NCBI GenBank assembly: GCA_900545835.1
Contig: URBB01000006.1
Location: 1-31,667, forward strand
Length of the DNA: 31,667 nt
Source of the DNA: an uncultured Collinsella sp.
GTDB taxonomy: Bacteria > Actinomycetota > Coriobacteriia > Coriobacteriales > Coriobacteriaceae
Reading direction: 5' to 3'
The stretch's first letter is position 1. Each line of letters starts with the position of its first letter. The notes beneath the pieces are model-generated. The model saw only the letters and a list, made by a program, of their open reading frames with translations, did no database searches and had not been told where the DNA came from. Shown in pieces: positions 1-6,958 of this stretch. The translations under genes were made by a program, and so were the position numbers.

Positions 1-330
1 GGAGGCGGGGCATGCCCCGCCTCTTACACCACATCTCTGTGCGCTACCGCGGATTCGTAGCTTCTAAGCGTTTTTGCCGACCGCTCAGATGCCTCACCAA
101 CATAATTTGAGTTATTCGGCCTTATCCTATACAAATGGTGCGATCGCAACGTCCTATTCGAATTGATTCAGGTAGATTTATGGGGCTTGGTTGCGAAATT
201 AAGGCGATTTTAACTTCGATTGCGGTTCAAGGGGCCTTGACTAGTGGTTCAGCTGGCCGAACAACTCGAAAAATGTAGGTGGGCCAACCTGCCGACTATG
301 TGAAGCACGCGTATTTGCTCGTTTTGATGA
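1..330. other. Gene-free contig start, AT-richer than the coding DNA
   Basis: No convincing coding frame, RNA gene or complete promoter is visible here. Positions 2-23 form a perfect 22-bp palindrome (GAGGCGGGGCA followed by its reverse complement), which could be a terminator stem or the edge of a repeat at the assembly break; no T-tract follows on the + strand, and the - strand side lies outside the window. The remainder is visibly richer in A and T than the genes to the right and may be the upstream or downstream region of a gene lost beyond the contig edge. Confidence 0.5.
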
Positions 331-366
331 AAACTAGGGTGCAGCCATAAGGCTGCGCCCTAGTTT
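331..366 (-). terminator. Intrinsic terminator, probably bidirectional
   Basis: A 16-bp stem (AAACTAGGGTGCAGCC at 331-346 against 351-366, one G-T wobble) closes a 4-base ATAA loop. The stem ends in an A-run on one side and a T-run on the other, so it could work in both directions. It lies 66 bases past the stop of the exonuclease gene on the - strand, which it most likely terminates. Confidence 0.7.
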
Positions 367-431
367 ACTGCGTGTCGGTGTGCCCAGACGGATTGCGCTG
401 TGCCTGGCAGGCGCTCCCGCAGATGGATCGG

Positions 432-1400
432 TTATTTCGCGAATAGGTTCTTGAGGTTGAACTCGGCCTGAACCGTGCGGAGCATGAGGTCGGTGTCGTC
501 GAGGCCCAGGTGCTGCTCGTTGGCGTCGGGCGCGAGGGTGCCGCGACGGCGGGCCCAGTTCTCGAGCGCGGCGGGGGCGGACTCGCGGGGGAGCGAGCGG
601 ACGTCGGCATCCAGGCTGCGGCAGATCTGGCGCGAGTCGATGACGATGATCTTGCCGGCGCGGCGTGCCTCGGCGTAACCGTCCAGGTGGATCTTGAACC
701 AACTGTCCTCAAAGGCGGCGTTGTGCGCCATGTACGGGTACTTCTTCATAAGCTTGAGCAGCTGCTTCTGCAGTTCCTTGTTCTCGCGGAATGGCTTTTT
801 GCCGTCGATGTCGTCCCAGGTGATGTGGTGGATATTCGACAACGGCACATCCTCGCCGCGGTAGATGTCGGGCAGACCGCAGTAGTGCGCCTCGGCGTCG
901 TGCGGGACGGCGTCGCTGGTGAGCTCCATGATTTCCCAACCCACATTGATGATATAACCGCGCTCGGGTGCACGGCCGGTGGTCTCGATGTCGATACCGA
1001 GCACGGTGCCCTGGATGGGCTTGCGGGCGTAGGCCACGCCGAGCGCGTCGCGGTCGCCGCGGATCTCGCGCATGACCGACGCGGCGGCGCGCTTTTGCAT
1101 CTTGCCGATGGCGGCGCAGGTGTCGGCATCGGACAGGCCGCGCGAAAGCGTCGCGGGCGTCACGTTGCGCAGGCGCGCCTCGCCAATCTGGTCGCACAGG
1201 TCGCGGTTGCGGTCAGCCAGGTCGCGCACGGTGGCAAAGTCGAAGCTGGGGTCGCCCTCGGCGGTAAAGTACTCGGTTTCGAGCACCTTAAGGGCCTCCT
1301 CGCCCTTCTGGCGCTCGGACTCCATGGCGCCGTGATCGCCATAGATAAACATGGGAATAAACGGCTGGCGCTCGTATTCGAGTGCTTGTGAAACGTTCAT
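432..1400 (-). CDS. DnaQ-like DEDDh 3'-5' exonuclease with an N-terminal extension
   Basis: A 322-residue protein. The C-terminal two thirds is an RNase-H-fold exonuclease of the DnaQ (DNA polymerase III epsilon-like) superfamily. Exo I is DIET (D137, E139), exo II is AHNAAFEDSWF (about 225-235), and exo III is HLGLDDTD with H297 and D302 at the spacing of the DEDDh class. It should remove nucleotides from 3' ends using two metal ions; the substrate (proofreading, repair or RNA turnover) cannot be told. In exo II the usual Asp after Phe is Glu (E231) followed by Asp (D232). The first 130 residues match nothing I recognise and are rich in charged residues. The ATG at 1398-1400 has AGGAG about 7 bases upstream. 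The gene stands alone, divergent from the metal exporter. Confidence 0.85.
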   Translation of the reverse strand: MNVSQALEYERQPFIPMFIYGDHGAMESERQKGEEALKVLETEYFTAEGDPSFDFATVRDLADRNRDLCDQIGEARLRNVTPATLSRGLSDADTCAAIGKMQKRAAASVMREIRGDRDALGVAYARKPIQGTVLGIDIETTGRAPERGYIINVGWEIMELTSDAVPHDAEAHYCGLPDIYRGEDVPLSNIHHITWDDIDGKKPFRENKELQKQLLKLMKKYPYMAHNAAFEDSWFKIHLDGYAEARRAGKIIVIDSRQICRSLDADVRSLPRESAPAALENWARRRGTLAPDANEQHLGLDDTDLMLRTVQAEFNLKNLFAK

Positions 1401-1482
1401 ATAACTGCTCCTTGGACGGGCCGTGTCGCGCGGCTCGGTGGCATTGAGTTATGGCGAGATGATAGTTTACCATGGGCAACTA

Positions 1483-1540
1483 TTGGCATCGCGCCTAGGA
1501 CGACTACAATACCCTAGTTGACCGCTAGGACTTTTACAAT
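1483..1540 (+). promoter_or_regulatory. Promoter with duplicated CTAGGAC-N3-TACAAT element
   Basis: TTGGCA at 1483-1488 and TACAAT at 1505-1510 are separated by 16 bases and form a good sigma-70-type promoter for the exporter gene. The 16-base string containing the -10 box, CTAGGAC-N3-TACAAT (1495-1510), recurs exactly 30 bases later (1525-1540), with another CCTAG between them (1512-1516). The repeat could be a tandem promoter or a direct-repeat operator on one face of the helix. The regulator is unknown. Confidence 0.5.
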
Positions 1541-1572
1541 GCTGCCGAAAGACACGAAAGGTTCCATCCGTC

Positions 1573-2673
1573 ATGGATTTGCTGATTGATATTCTGCTCG
1601 ACGCCGGCAAGGACACGCTCTCGCTGGTGCCGTTTTTGTTGGTGACGTATCTGGCCCTCGAGACCTTGGAGCACGTCGCGGGCGACCGCGTTAACGGGGC
1701 CATCAAGCGCGCCGGCGCCGCGGGTCCCGTGGTTGGCTCGTTGCTGGGCATGGTGCCGCAGTGCGGCTTTTCGGCAATGGCGGCAACGCTGTACGCCGGT
1801 CGCGTCGTGACGCTGGGCACCTTGGTGGCGGTGTTTCTCTCGACCTCTGACGAGATGCTGCCGCTGCTACTTGCCGAGCAGGTTCCCGTGCAGACTATGG
1901 CGATGCTTTTGGCTTCGAAAGCGCTTATCGCACTGGTCACGGGCTTTATCGTAGATGCCGCCATTCGCGGTCTGCGTCGCAACGCCCGTGCGCATGCGGC
2001 GATTCGTCGTACCGTGTTGGGGACCACTGCCAATCCGGCTCATGTGAACTGCGCGCATGACGACCACAGCGGCGGTGACATCATCGACGAGGTGGCCGAG
2101 GCGGGCGTGAGCGCCGATCACATCCACGAGTTGTGCGAGCGCGACCATTGCGGTTGCGATGATGATGAAGATGAACGCGAGCGCGACCACGGACACAGCC
2201 ATGACCACGGTCACGCAGGCGAGCATGAGCACCACCACGGCCATGGGTACGACCACGGTCACTCCCACGAAGGTGCGCCCGTCCTGTCGATTATCCGCAG
2301 CGCGATCTCGCACACCGTGCAGGTTTCGGTTTTTATTTTCCTGGTGACGCTGGTCCTGGTCGCCGTGCTCGAGACCTTCGGCGAGTCCGCGATCGAGCAG
2401 TTCCTGCGTGGCAACGAGACGCTCGCCGTCCTGGGTTCGGCGCTTGTCGGCCTGATCCCCAACTGCTCGGCCAGCGTGGTCATTACGCAGCTGTACCTGG
2501 AGGGCGCGCTACAGCTGGCGCCGATGCTCGCCGGTACGCTCATTTCCGCCGGCGTGGGCTATCTTGTCCTGTTCCGCACCAACCGCAGCGCTCGTGAAAA
2601 CGCCGTGTTCCTGGTCATGATGTACGTCATCGGCGCCGGCTGGGGCCTTATCCTATCCGCCTTCGGCCTCTAA
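1573..2673 (+). CDS. Predicted heavy-metal/manganese exporter with His-rich loop (ArsP_2-like)
   Basis: A 366-residue polytopic membrane protein resembling the putative 10-TM heavy-metal exporter family (ArsP_2, often annotated as putative manganese transporter). Two membrane halves carry matching Pro-x-Cys motifs, MVPQCGFS (P62, C64) and LIPNCSAS (P296, C298), which suggests an internal duplication with the Cys residues in the transport path. Between the halves lies a soluble loop (about 155-235) with Cys and acidic residues and then a stretch with 13 His between about 206 and 232, a likely metal buffer or sensor. The ATG at 1573 follows GAAAGG. The duplicated promoter element upstream hints at metal-responsive control. 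The transported ion cannot be fixed from sequence: Mn, Zn, Ni and Co are all possible. Confidence 0.75.
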   Translation: MDLLIDILLDAGKDTLSLVPFLLVTYLALETLEHVAGDRVNGAIKRAGAAGPVVGSLLGMVPQCGFSAMAATLYAGRVVTLGTLVAVFLSTSDEMLPLLLAEQVPVQTMAMLLASKALIALVTGFIVDAAIRGLRRNARAHAAIRRTVLGTTANPAHVNCAHDDHSGGDIIDEVAEAGVSADHIHELCERDHCGCDDDEDERERDHGHSHDHGHAGEHEHHHGHGYDHGHSHEGAPVLSIIRSAISHTVQVSVFIFLVTLVLVAVLETFGESAIEQFLRGNETLAVLGSALVGLIPNCSASVVITQLYLEGALQLAPMLAGTLISAGVGYLVLFRTNRSARENAVFLVMMYVIGAGWGLILSAFGL

Positions 2674-2682
2674 GTAGGCTTA

Positions 2683-2757
2683 AAAAATGGGCTTCAAATA
2701 GCCATGCTCGGCGCCTGCGCAATGCGGCGACGCATGGCATTTTGAAGCCCGTTTTTT
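2683..2757 (+). terminator. Large two-part intrinsic terminator
   Basis: GGGCTTCAAA (2689-2698) pairs perfectly with TTTGAAGCCC (2741-2750), and GCCATGC (2701-2707) with GCATGGC (2732-2738), around a GC-rich 24-base loop. Six T follow at 2752-2757 and an A-run precedes the stem, so it may also act on the other strand. It lies just past the exporter stop codon. Confidence 0.8.
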
Positions 2758-2792
2758 GTTGAGTCATGGATTCCGAGCGCTCACACCGCTCA

Positions 2793-2836
2793 AAACAAAA
2801 AGGTAGATTTCCGGGCATGTCCCGAAAATCTACCTT
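2793..2836 (-). terminator. Intrinsic terminator of the yaiI-like gene
   Basis: On the - strand a 16-bp stem with one mismatch (2821-2836 against 2800-2815) and a 5-base loop is followed by TTTTTGTTTT. It begins 3 bases past the yaiI-like stop codon and closes that two-gene unit, opposing the exporter terminator. Confidence 0.85.
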
Positions 2837-2838
2837 GG

Positions 2839-3321
2839 TTAGCGCAGCAGCTCGGTGAGGTTGCGCTTAAAGCGGGCCCGGTCTTCGCTGGTAAATGCCG
2901 CCGGTCCGCGAGTGCGTCCCCCGGCGCGGCGTACCTTCTTTTCCTCGTGGCGAATAAACAGTTGCATGTCGATGGTCGCCTTATCGTAGACGCGCCCGCG
3001 CACGCCGATGGCGGCGGCATCGCGCCCGAGCACCATGCTCGCCAAGCCAATGTCCTGCGTCACGACTACGTCGCCCGCCTGCAGGCGTTCGACAATGGCA
3101 AAGTCGGCGCTGTCGGCGCCAACGCTCACATCGAGCGTCGTGACCCAAAAGCCGCGTCGCGCGTACTCGGCATCGCGCGGGTCGTCGCGGCGAATGTGCC
3201 GTTCCAGGTTTTGCGTGCTGTTGCCGGCGATAACAACGGCGACGCCCGCCCGCCGCGCGCAGTCAATCGACTCGCGCGTGACCGGGCAGGCGTCGGCATC
3301 AATAAAGAGCGTTCGCGGCAT
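2839..3321 (-). CDS. yaiI: YaiI/YqxD family (UPF0178, DUF188) PIN-like protein
   Basis: A 160-residue protein with the family signature at its N-terminus: FIDADACPV with D8 and D10, later VVTQDIGLA, and near the end a basic segment ending in a ...RFKRNL... helix. The family has a PIN-like fold and is presumed to be a nuclease or RNA-binding protein, but no reaction is established. Length is typical. The ATG (3319-3321) directly follows the TAG stop of the HdeD-like gene (3322-3324) with no base between, so translation is probably coupled and both genes share a promoter upstream of 3924. Confidence 0.85.
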   Translation of the reverse strand: MPRTLFIDADACPVTRESIDCARRAGVAVVIAGNSTQNLERHIRRDDPRDAEYARRGFWVTTLDVSVGADSADFAIVERLQAGDVVVTQDIGLASMVLGRDAAAIGVRGRVYDKATIDMQLFIRHEEKKVRRAGGRTRGPAAFTSEDRARFKRNLTELLR

Positions 3322-3924
3322 CTAGTGCACCAGTTTGCCAAATTGAATAGCGCGAACGATCAGCGTTACGCCAAACACCAGCAGCGCGGCGCCGCTAAAG
3401 ATGACGAGCATCTTGGCCGACCATAGCGGATAGATAAACACGAACATGCCGGCGATGATGGAGAGTGCGCCGCTCAGGATAGCGAGGGTGCGGTTGGACG
3501 AAAGCTCGGACTCCAGAATGGACATGACACCTTCGACAATCCAGCCAAAGCCGGCTACGATAACCACCATCGTGGTGAGCGTCGCGGTCGAGAAGGCCTG
3601 GTTGCGCAGGATTATGACGCCGCCCAAGATAATGAGTAGGTTGGAGATGATGCTCGTCACGCGCCAGCCGGTGGGCAGCAGCGGCTCAAAAATGGCAGTG
3701 AACAGCCTGATGGCAGCAGTGATTACAAAGTAAAAACCCAGGACAGTCGTCAAAAAGACGAGGGACTTGGCGGGTGCAAAAAGCAGCGCGATACCAGCAA
3801 TGAGCGCCAAGACGCCCGTGATGGCGTAAATCCAGCGCACGGCCTTGACGGCCTTGCCTGCCATGCTTTTCTCGTCAAATCCAAACTGGCTCGATTTTTG
3901 GTCATCGTTCTTAAAGATGCCCAT
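3322..3924 (-). CDS. HdeD-like DUF308 membrane protein
   Basis: A 200-residue protein. After about 25 hydrophilic residues it has roughly six closely spaced hydrophobic helices in three pairs, the pattern of the DUF308/HdeD family. In enterobacteria HdeD is linked to acid resistance; in Gram-positives the role is unknown, and no enzymatic motif is visible. The ATG at 3924 has a strong GGAAAGGAG about 5 bases upstream. It is the first gene of a two-gene unit with the yaiI-like gene, with stop and start codons abutting. Confidence 0.75.
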   Translation of the reverse strand: MGIFKNDDQKSSQFGFDEKSMAGKAVKAVRWIYAITGVLALIAGIALLFAPAKSLVFLTTVLGFYFVITAAIRLFTAIFEPLLPTGWRVTSIISNLLIILGGVIILRNQAFSTATLTTMVVIVAGFGWIVEGVMSILESELSSNRTLAILSGALSIIAGMFVFIYPLWSAKMLVIFSGAALLVFGVTLIVRAIQFGKLVH

Positions 3925-4159
3925 AATGTCTCCTTTCCGTGCGGCGTAAGCCTTGATCGTTACAACCAGTATCGCCTAAAGGCGCTGGCGTATGGGTCGG
4001 GGAGGGCGAAACGTAACCCAAAGGTCCCGAATTGTTTCCGTTGTTCCCCACGTCGCAATTTTCTATTCAACAGGTGTAGAACATTGCAGCCCTGTTCGTT
4101 ATTGCCTACGTTTTAGGTTAGATTTTCCTAAGGACAATTGGCTTGTATTGGGGGTCCCT

Positions 4160-4831
4160 ATGAACGAAGCAGTTCCCGAGGCACCGTTGAGTGTCGAATC
4201 GATGGCAAAGCAAGGCTGCGAAAAGCTCGGCTTGGACGCGTTTGATGCGCTGGTCCGTCGTGCCCGTACATGCCGCCGTTTTGACGAGTCCATGCGCGTG
4301 CCGCGCGAGTTTTTGCTCGAGCTGGCGGAACTGGCGCACCTGGCTCCCTGCGGCGCCAATGCTCAGCGTCTTCGTTTTCATGTGGTGAGCGGTGCCGAGG
4401 ACTGCGCGCGCGTGTTTGACGAGCTTGCATGGGCCGGCGCGCTTAAGGATTGGCCGGGTCCTGCCGAGGGCGAGCGCCCGACCGGCTACATCGCGATTCT
4501 GGCCGAGCGCGCCGTTCCGGGCAAGCCTGCCGCTCCCATTACCGAGGTCGACACGGGCATTGCCGCGCAGACGATGATGCTCGCCGCCCGCAGCGCCACG
4601 CCCGAGGTGGCGGCCTGCATGTTCAAGGCCTTTACGCCCCGCGCGATCGACGCCATGGGGCTCGATAACGACAAATACGAGCTCAAGCTGATCATGGCTT
4701 TTGGCGTGCCAGCCGAGACACAGGCGATCGACGCAATTGATTCCAACCCCGACGGCTCCATCAATTATTGGCGCGACGAGGCACAGGTGCACCACGTACC
4801 CAAGCGTTCGCTCGCCGACGTGCTGGTGTAG
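4160..4831 (+). CDS. Nitroreductase family protein
   Basis: A 223-residue FMN-dependent nitroreductase-fold protein. The segment ALVRRARTCRRFDES near residue 30 matches the family's R-[ST]-x-R-x-[FY] FMN-binding region, followed by LAHLAPCGANAQRLRF, the usual APxxxNxQ-type motif. The C-terminal part has DTGIAAQTMMLAA (the family's helix lining the flavin) and ELKLIMAFGVPAE. Such enzymes reduce nitro, quinone or flavin substrates with NAD(P)H; the physiological substrate is unknown. I chose the ATG at 4160, preceded by GGGGG. An in-frame ATG at 3992 would add 56 unusual residues, and TTAGG/CCTAA repeats at 4113-4131 look non-coding. A hairpin repeat follows the stop. Confidence 0.8.
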   Translation: MNEAVPEAPLSVESMAKQGCEKLGLDAFDALVRRARTCRRFDESMRVPREFLLELAELAHLAPCGANAQRLRFHVVSGAEDCARVFDELAWAGALKDWPGPAEGERPTGYIAILAERAVPGKPAAPITEVDTGIAAQTMMLAARSATPEVAACMFKAFTPRAIDAMGLDNDKYELKLIMAFGVPAETQAIDAIDSNPDGSINYWRDEAQVHHVPKRSLADVLV

Positions 4832-4863
4832 TTGAGCGTCACCGCGGTGTGATCCGGCGGTAA

Positions 4864-4898
4864 ACCACCACAAAGGTGCCTGTCCCCTTTGCGGTGGT
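4864..4898. repeat. Family A hairpin repeat, copy 1
   Basis: ACCACCACAAAGG (4864-4876) pairs with 4886-4898 with a single A-C mismatch around the loop TGCCTGTCC. It starts 33 bases after the nitroreductase stop and ends 16 bases before the first phosphatase start. It is the same element as those at 19211, 20165, 21742 and 22149. It could act as a terminator, although no T-tract follows this copy. Confidence 0.85.
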
Positions 4899-4913
4899 GC
4901 GAGAGGAGGGCGT

Positions 4914-5456
4914 GTGGCAGATTTGTATTTGGTGCGGCATGGGCAGACTGAGCTCAATGTGCAGAATATTTTGCAAGGTGGGCACGATTCGCCGCTTACG
5001 GCGCGCGGGCGCGAGCAGGCGCTGGCGACGCGCGCGGCGTTTGAGGCGCGTGGCGTGACCTTTGACCGTGTGTATTCCTCCCCGTTGGGCCGGGCGCGGC
5101 GTACGGCTGAGCTAATTGCTGGTGAGGGCCGCTCGATAGAGCTGGTCGATGACCTACGCGAGTGGCATTTGGGCTCGCTGGAGGGTACATCAAATCGCGA
5201 TATGCCGCCGCAGCCCTGGGGCGATTATCCGGTGGCCTTTGGCGGCGAGTCGGAAGTGCAGCTTCAGTCGCGCATGGTCGCGGCGCTGTCCCGCATCATG
5301 GCCAGGCCGCAGCACGACTGCGTGCTGGCGGTTTCCCACGGCTCAGCCTGCCAGGAGTTTCTTGAGTATGTGACTGGCAGGGGAGAGCTACCCGACAACG
5401 GTGCCGTGCTTCATTTTGGCTATTGCGACGGGGCGTTTTCGCTCCTTGATTGGTAA
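4914..5456 (+). CDS. Histidine phosphatase family protein 1
   Basis: A 180-residue phosphoglycerate-mutase-like phosphatase. The nucleophile motif is LVRHGQTELN (R8, H9, G10); the second catalytic His is H142 in VSHGS; SSPLGRARRTAE and REWHLGSLEG give the conserved Arg and acid of the family. It should hydrolyse a phosphomonoester through a phosphohistidine; the substrate is undefined (small phosphatases like this act on sugar phosphates, nucleotides or cofactor precursors). The start is a GTG at 4914 close behind a strong GAGAGGAGGG. The stop lies 17 bases before the next gene, a paralogue, so the two form an operon and a tandem duplication. Confidence 0.85.
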   Translation: MADLYLVRHGQTELNVQNILQGGHDSPLTARGREQALATRAAFEARGVTFDRVYSSPLGRARRTAELIAGEGRSIELVDDLREWHLGSLEGTSNRDMPPQPWGDYPVAFGGESEVQLQSRMVAALSRIMARPQHDCVLAVSHGSACQEFLEYVTGRGELPDNGAVLHFGYCDGAFSLLDW

Positions 5457-5473
5457 CGAGCGAAAGGACCCCT

Positions 5474-6109
5474 ATGAATAAAGACCTGTATCTGGTTCGT
5501 CATGGGCAGACAATATTCAACCTTAAGCGCATTATTCAGGGTTGGAGTGACTCGCCGCTCACGCAGCTGGGATGCGACCAGGCGGCACGTGCCGGCATGT
5601 TCTTACGTGCGCGCGGCATTGAACCCGATCATGCCTACACCTCCACACTTCATCGCACCGAGCAGACTATCGCCAACCTGTGGCCGGGCTTGGCGTACGA
5701 GCGCCTGGACGGTCTGCGTGAGTGGTTCTTTGGCGACTTTGAGGCCGAGCGCGTGATGCTTATGCCCGAGCGGCCGTGGCGAGATTTCTATCGTCAGTTT
5801 GGCGGCGAGGGCCAGATGCAGGTGCGCGAGCGCATGGCGGCGACGATAACCGATCTTATGCGACGTCCGGACCACGAGTGCGTGCTCGCGGTGAGCCACG
5901 GTTCGGCTATCAAGGAGTTTTTGGACCACGTGCGGGGCGCGGCGGCCGACGAGCGCGAACGCGTGCCGGGCAACTGCTCAGTGCTGCATTTTGCGTTTGA
6001 CGATGCGGCCGATACGTTTGAACTGGTCGAAGTCTTTACGCAGGAAGACTACGCGCGCGAGCTGGGGCTTGAACCGCTCGTGGCTACTGCGGGTCCGCAG
6101 CGCGGATAA
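5474..6109 (+). CDS. Histidine phosphatase family protein 2
   Basis: A 211-residue paralogue of the preceding gene. It keeps LVRHGQTIFN (R9, H10, G11), LREWFFGDFE and VLAVSHGSAIKEF with the second catalytic His. Against gene 1 it has a longer C-terminal tail (about 30 residues, ending with a QEDYARELG-like helix) and a different region between the REW and SHG motifs, so the substrates may differ. The ATG at 5474 is preceded by GAAAGGA at 5 bases; the upstream TTG/ATG options overlap the first phosphatase. Transcription probably continues from gene 1 and ends at the hairpin at 6157-6193. Confidence 0.85.
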   Translation: MNKDLYLVRHGQTIFNLKRIIQGWSDSPLTQLGCDQAARAGMFLRARGIEPDHAYTSTLHRTEQTIANLWPGLAYERLDGLREWFFGDFEAERVMLMPERPWRDFYRQFGGEGQMQVRERMAATITDLMRRPDHECVLAVSHGSAIKEFLDHVRGAAADERERVPGNCSVLHFAFDDAADTFELVEVFTQEDYARELGLEPLVATAGPQRG

Positions 6110-6156
6110 CGCGAGCGCGGCGGCACGGGTCGTCGGCATAACTTCTCGACGCAAAA

Positions 6157-6193
6157 GGGGCGGAGATGCATGTACCTGCTGCATCTCCGCCCC
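6157..6193. terminator. Bidirectional intrinsic terminator between convergent genes
   Basis: A perfect 14-bp stem (GGGGCGGAGATGCA at 6157-6170 against 6180-6193) closes a 9-base loop. CTGTTTGTT follows on the + strand and CTTTTG on the - strand. It separates the phosphatase pair (+) from the DUF1015-like gene (-). Confidence 0.85.
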
Positions 6194-6238
6194 CTGTTTG
6201 TTGGGCTGCCGATTTTTGTGCTGGACGGTCTGGTCTTG

Positions 6239-6919
6239 CTAGAACCGCGCGACCTGGTGCGTGAGCAGACCCGTCGGAACCTGCGCCGCGCCGCCGCTGA
6301 CCTGCGCGGCGGGGAAGAGCGCAGCTACGGCAAAGTTGAACGGCTCTTTGCCCGTGTAGGTGCCGGCGGCACGTGCACCGTCGGCCAGGAGCTGTGATGC
6401 CTCGACTAGTGCGACAGCGTAGGCAGGGTCGTCGGCCAGTGCCGGCTCCGGCGCCTGGTCGAGCATGGCGCGGATGGCCCCGACGGCGTCCTCGCGCTTG
6501 ACCTCCCACACGCGGTGCGTAATGCCGGCGGGGTCGGTGACGGCATAGAGTGAAGCGCCCTCTTTTGCGGCGCCGAGGATGATATCCATGACGGGAGAGG
6601 CTTCGTAGACAAGCGTTACGGGACGGGGCTGTACCTTGAGGTCGGCGATTGCGCGCGCAGCGGCGGTCGTATCGGCGGCAACCGCGTCGCCGCCCGCCAG
6701 CGCACCAACCGGGCAGATCGCCACGACACCCGTCACACGTCCCGGCTCGCCCGAGCATTCGTACACGTAATACGCCGCACCCGGGTCCTTGAGCATCAGA
6801 CCATCGGCAAGGGCTCCGCGCAGAGCATCGTTGCCGCTCAGGATGCTGCCCATTGCAGGCAGCGCCTCGAGCACGCGGTCCTGAGCCGGGCGGATGCAGG
6901 GAAACGGAAGTGCTTTCAT
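6239..6919 (-). CDS. Reduced DUF1015-like protein lacking the HHR motif
   Basis: A 226-residue protein. Several segments match, from memory, the DUF1015 family (about 400 residues): YYVYE near residue 50, VTLVYE then ILGAAKEGASLYAVTD, THRVWEV, and a helix where the family has ADGHHRYETA. Here that site reads ADDPAYAVAL, so the two conserved His and the Arg are gone, and the protein ends soon after the segment corresponding to the family's LPTHR region. It is therefore a shortened, probably non-catalytic or repurposed relative. The ATG at 6919 has AGGA about 8 bases upstream. It lies 39 bases downstream of the M20 peptidase in the same direction, likely an operon. DUF1015 genes often neighbour serC/serA elsewhere, which fits the serC-serA pair just upstream here. 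Confidence 0.6.
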   Translation of the reverse strand: MKALPFPCIRPAQDRVLEALPAMGSILSGNDALRGALADGLMLKDPGAAYYVYECSGEPGRVTGVVAICPVGALAGGDAVAADTTAAARAIADLKVQPRPVTLVYEASPVMDIILGAAKEGASLYAVTDPAGITHRVWEVKREDAVGAIRAMLDQAPEPALADDPAYAVALVEASQLLADGARAAGTYTGKEPFNFAVAALFPAAQVSGGAAQVPTGLLTHQVARF

Positions 6920-6958
6920 GGGCGGTCCTAACGCACGAGTCGGTTTGTTCGCGGCTTA

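Noticed and set aside
3992..4159. N-terminal extension of the nitroreductase from an ATG at 3992
   Set aside because: The extra 56 residues do not fit the family, the region has non-coding features, and the ATG at 4160 has a G-rich ribosome site.
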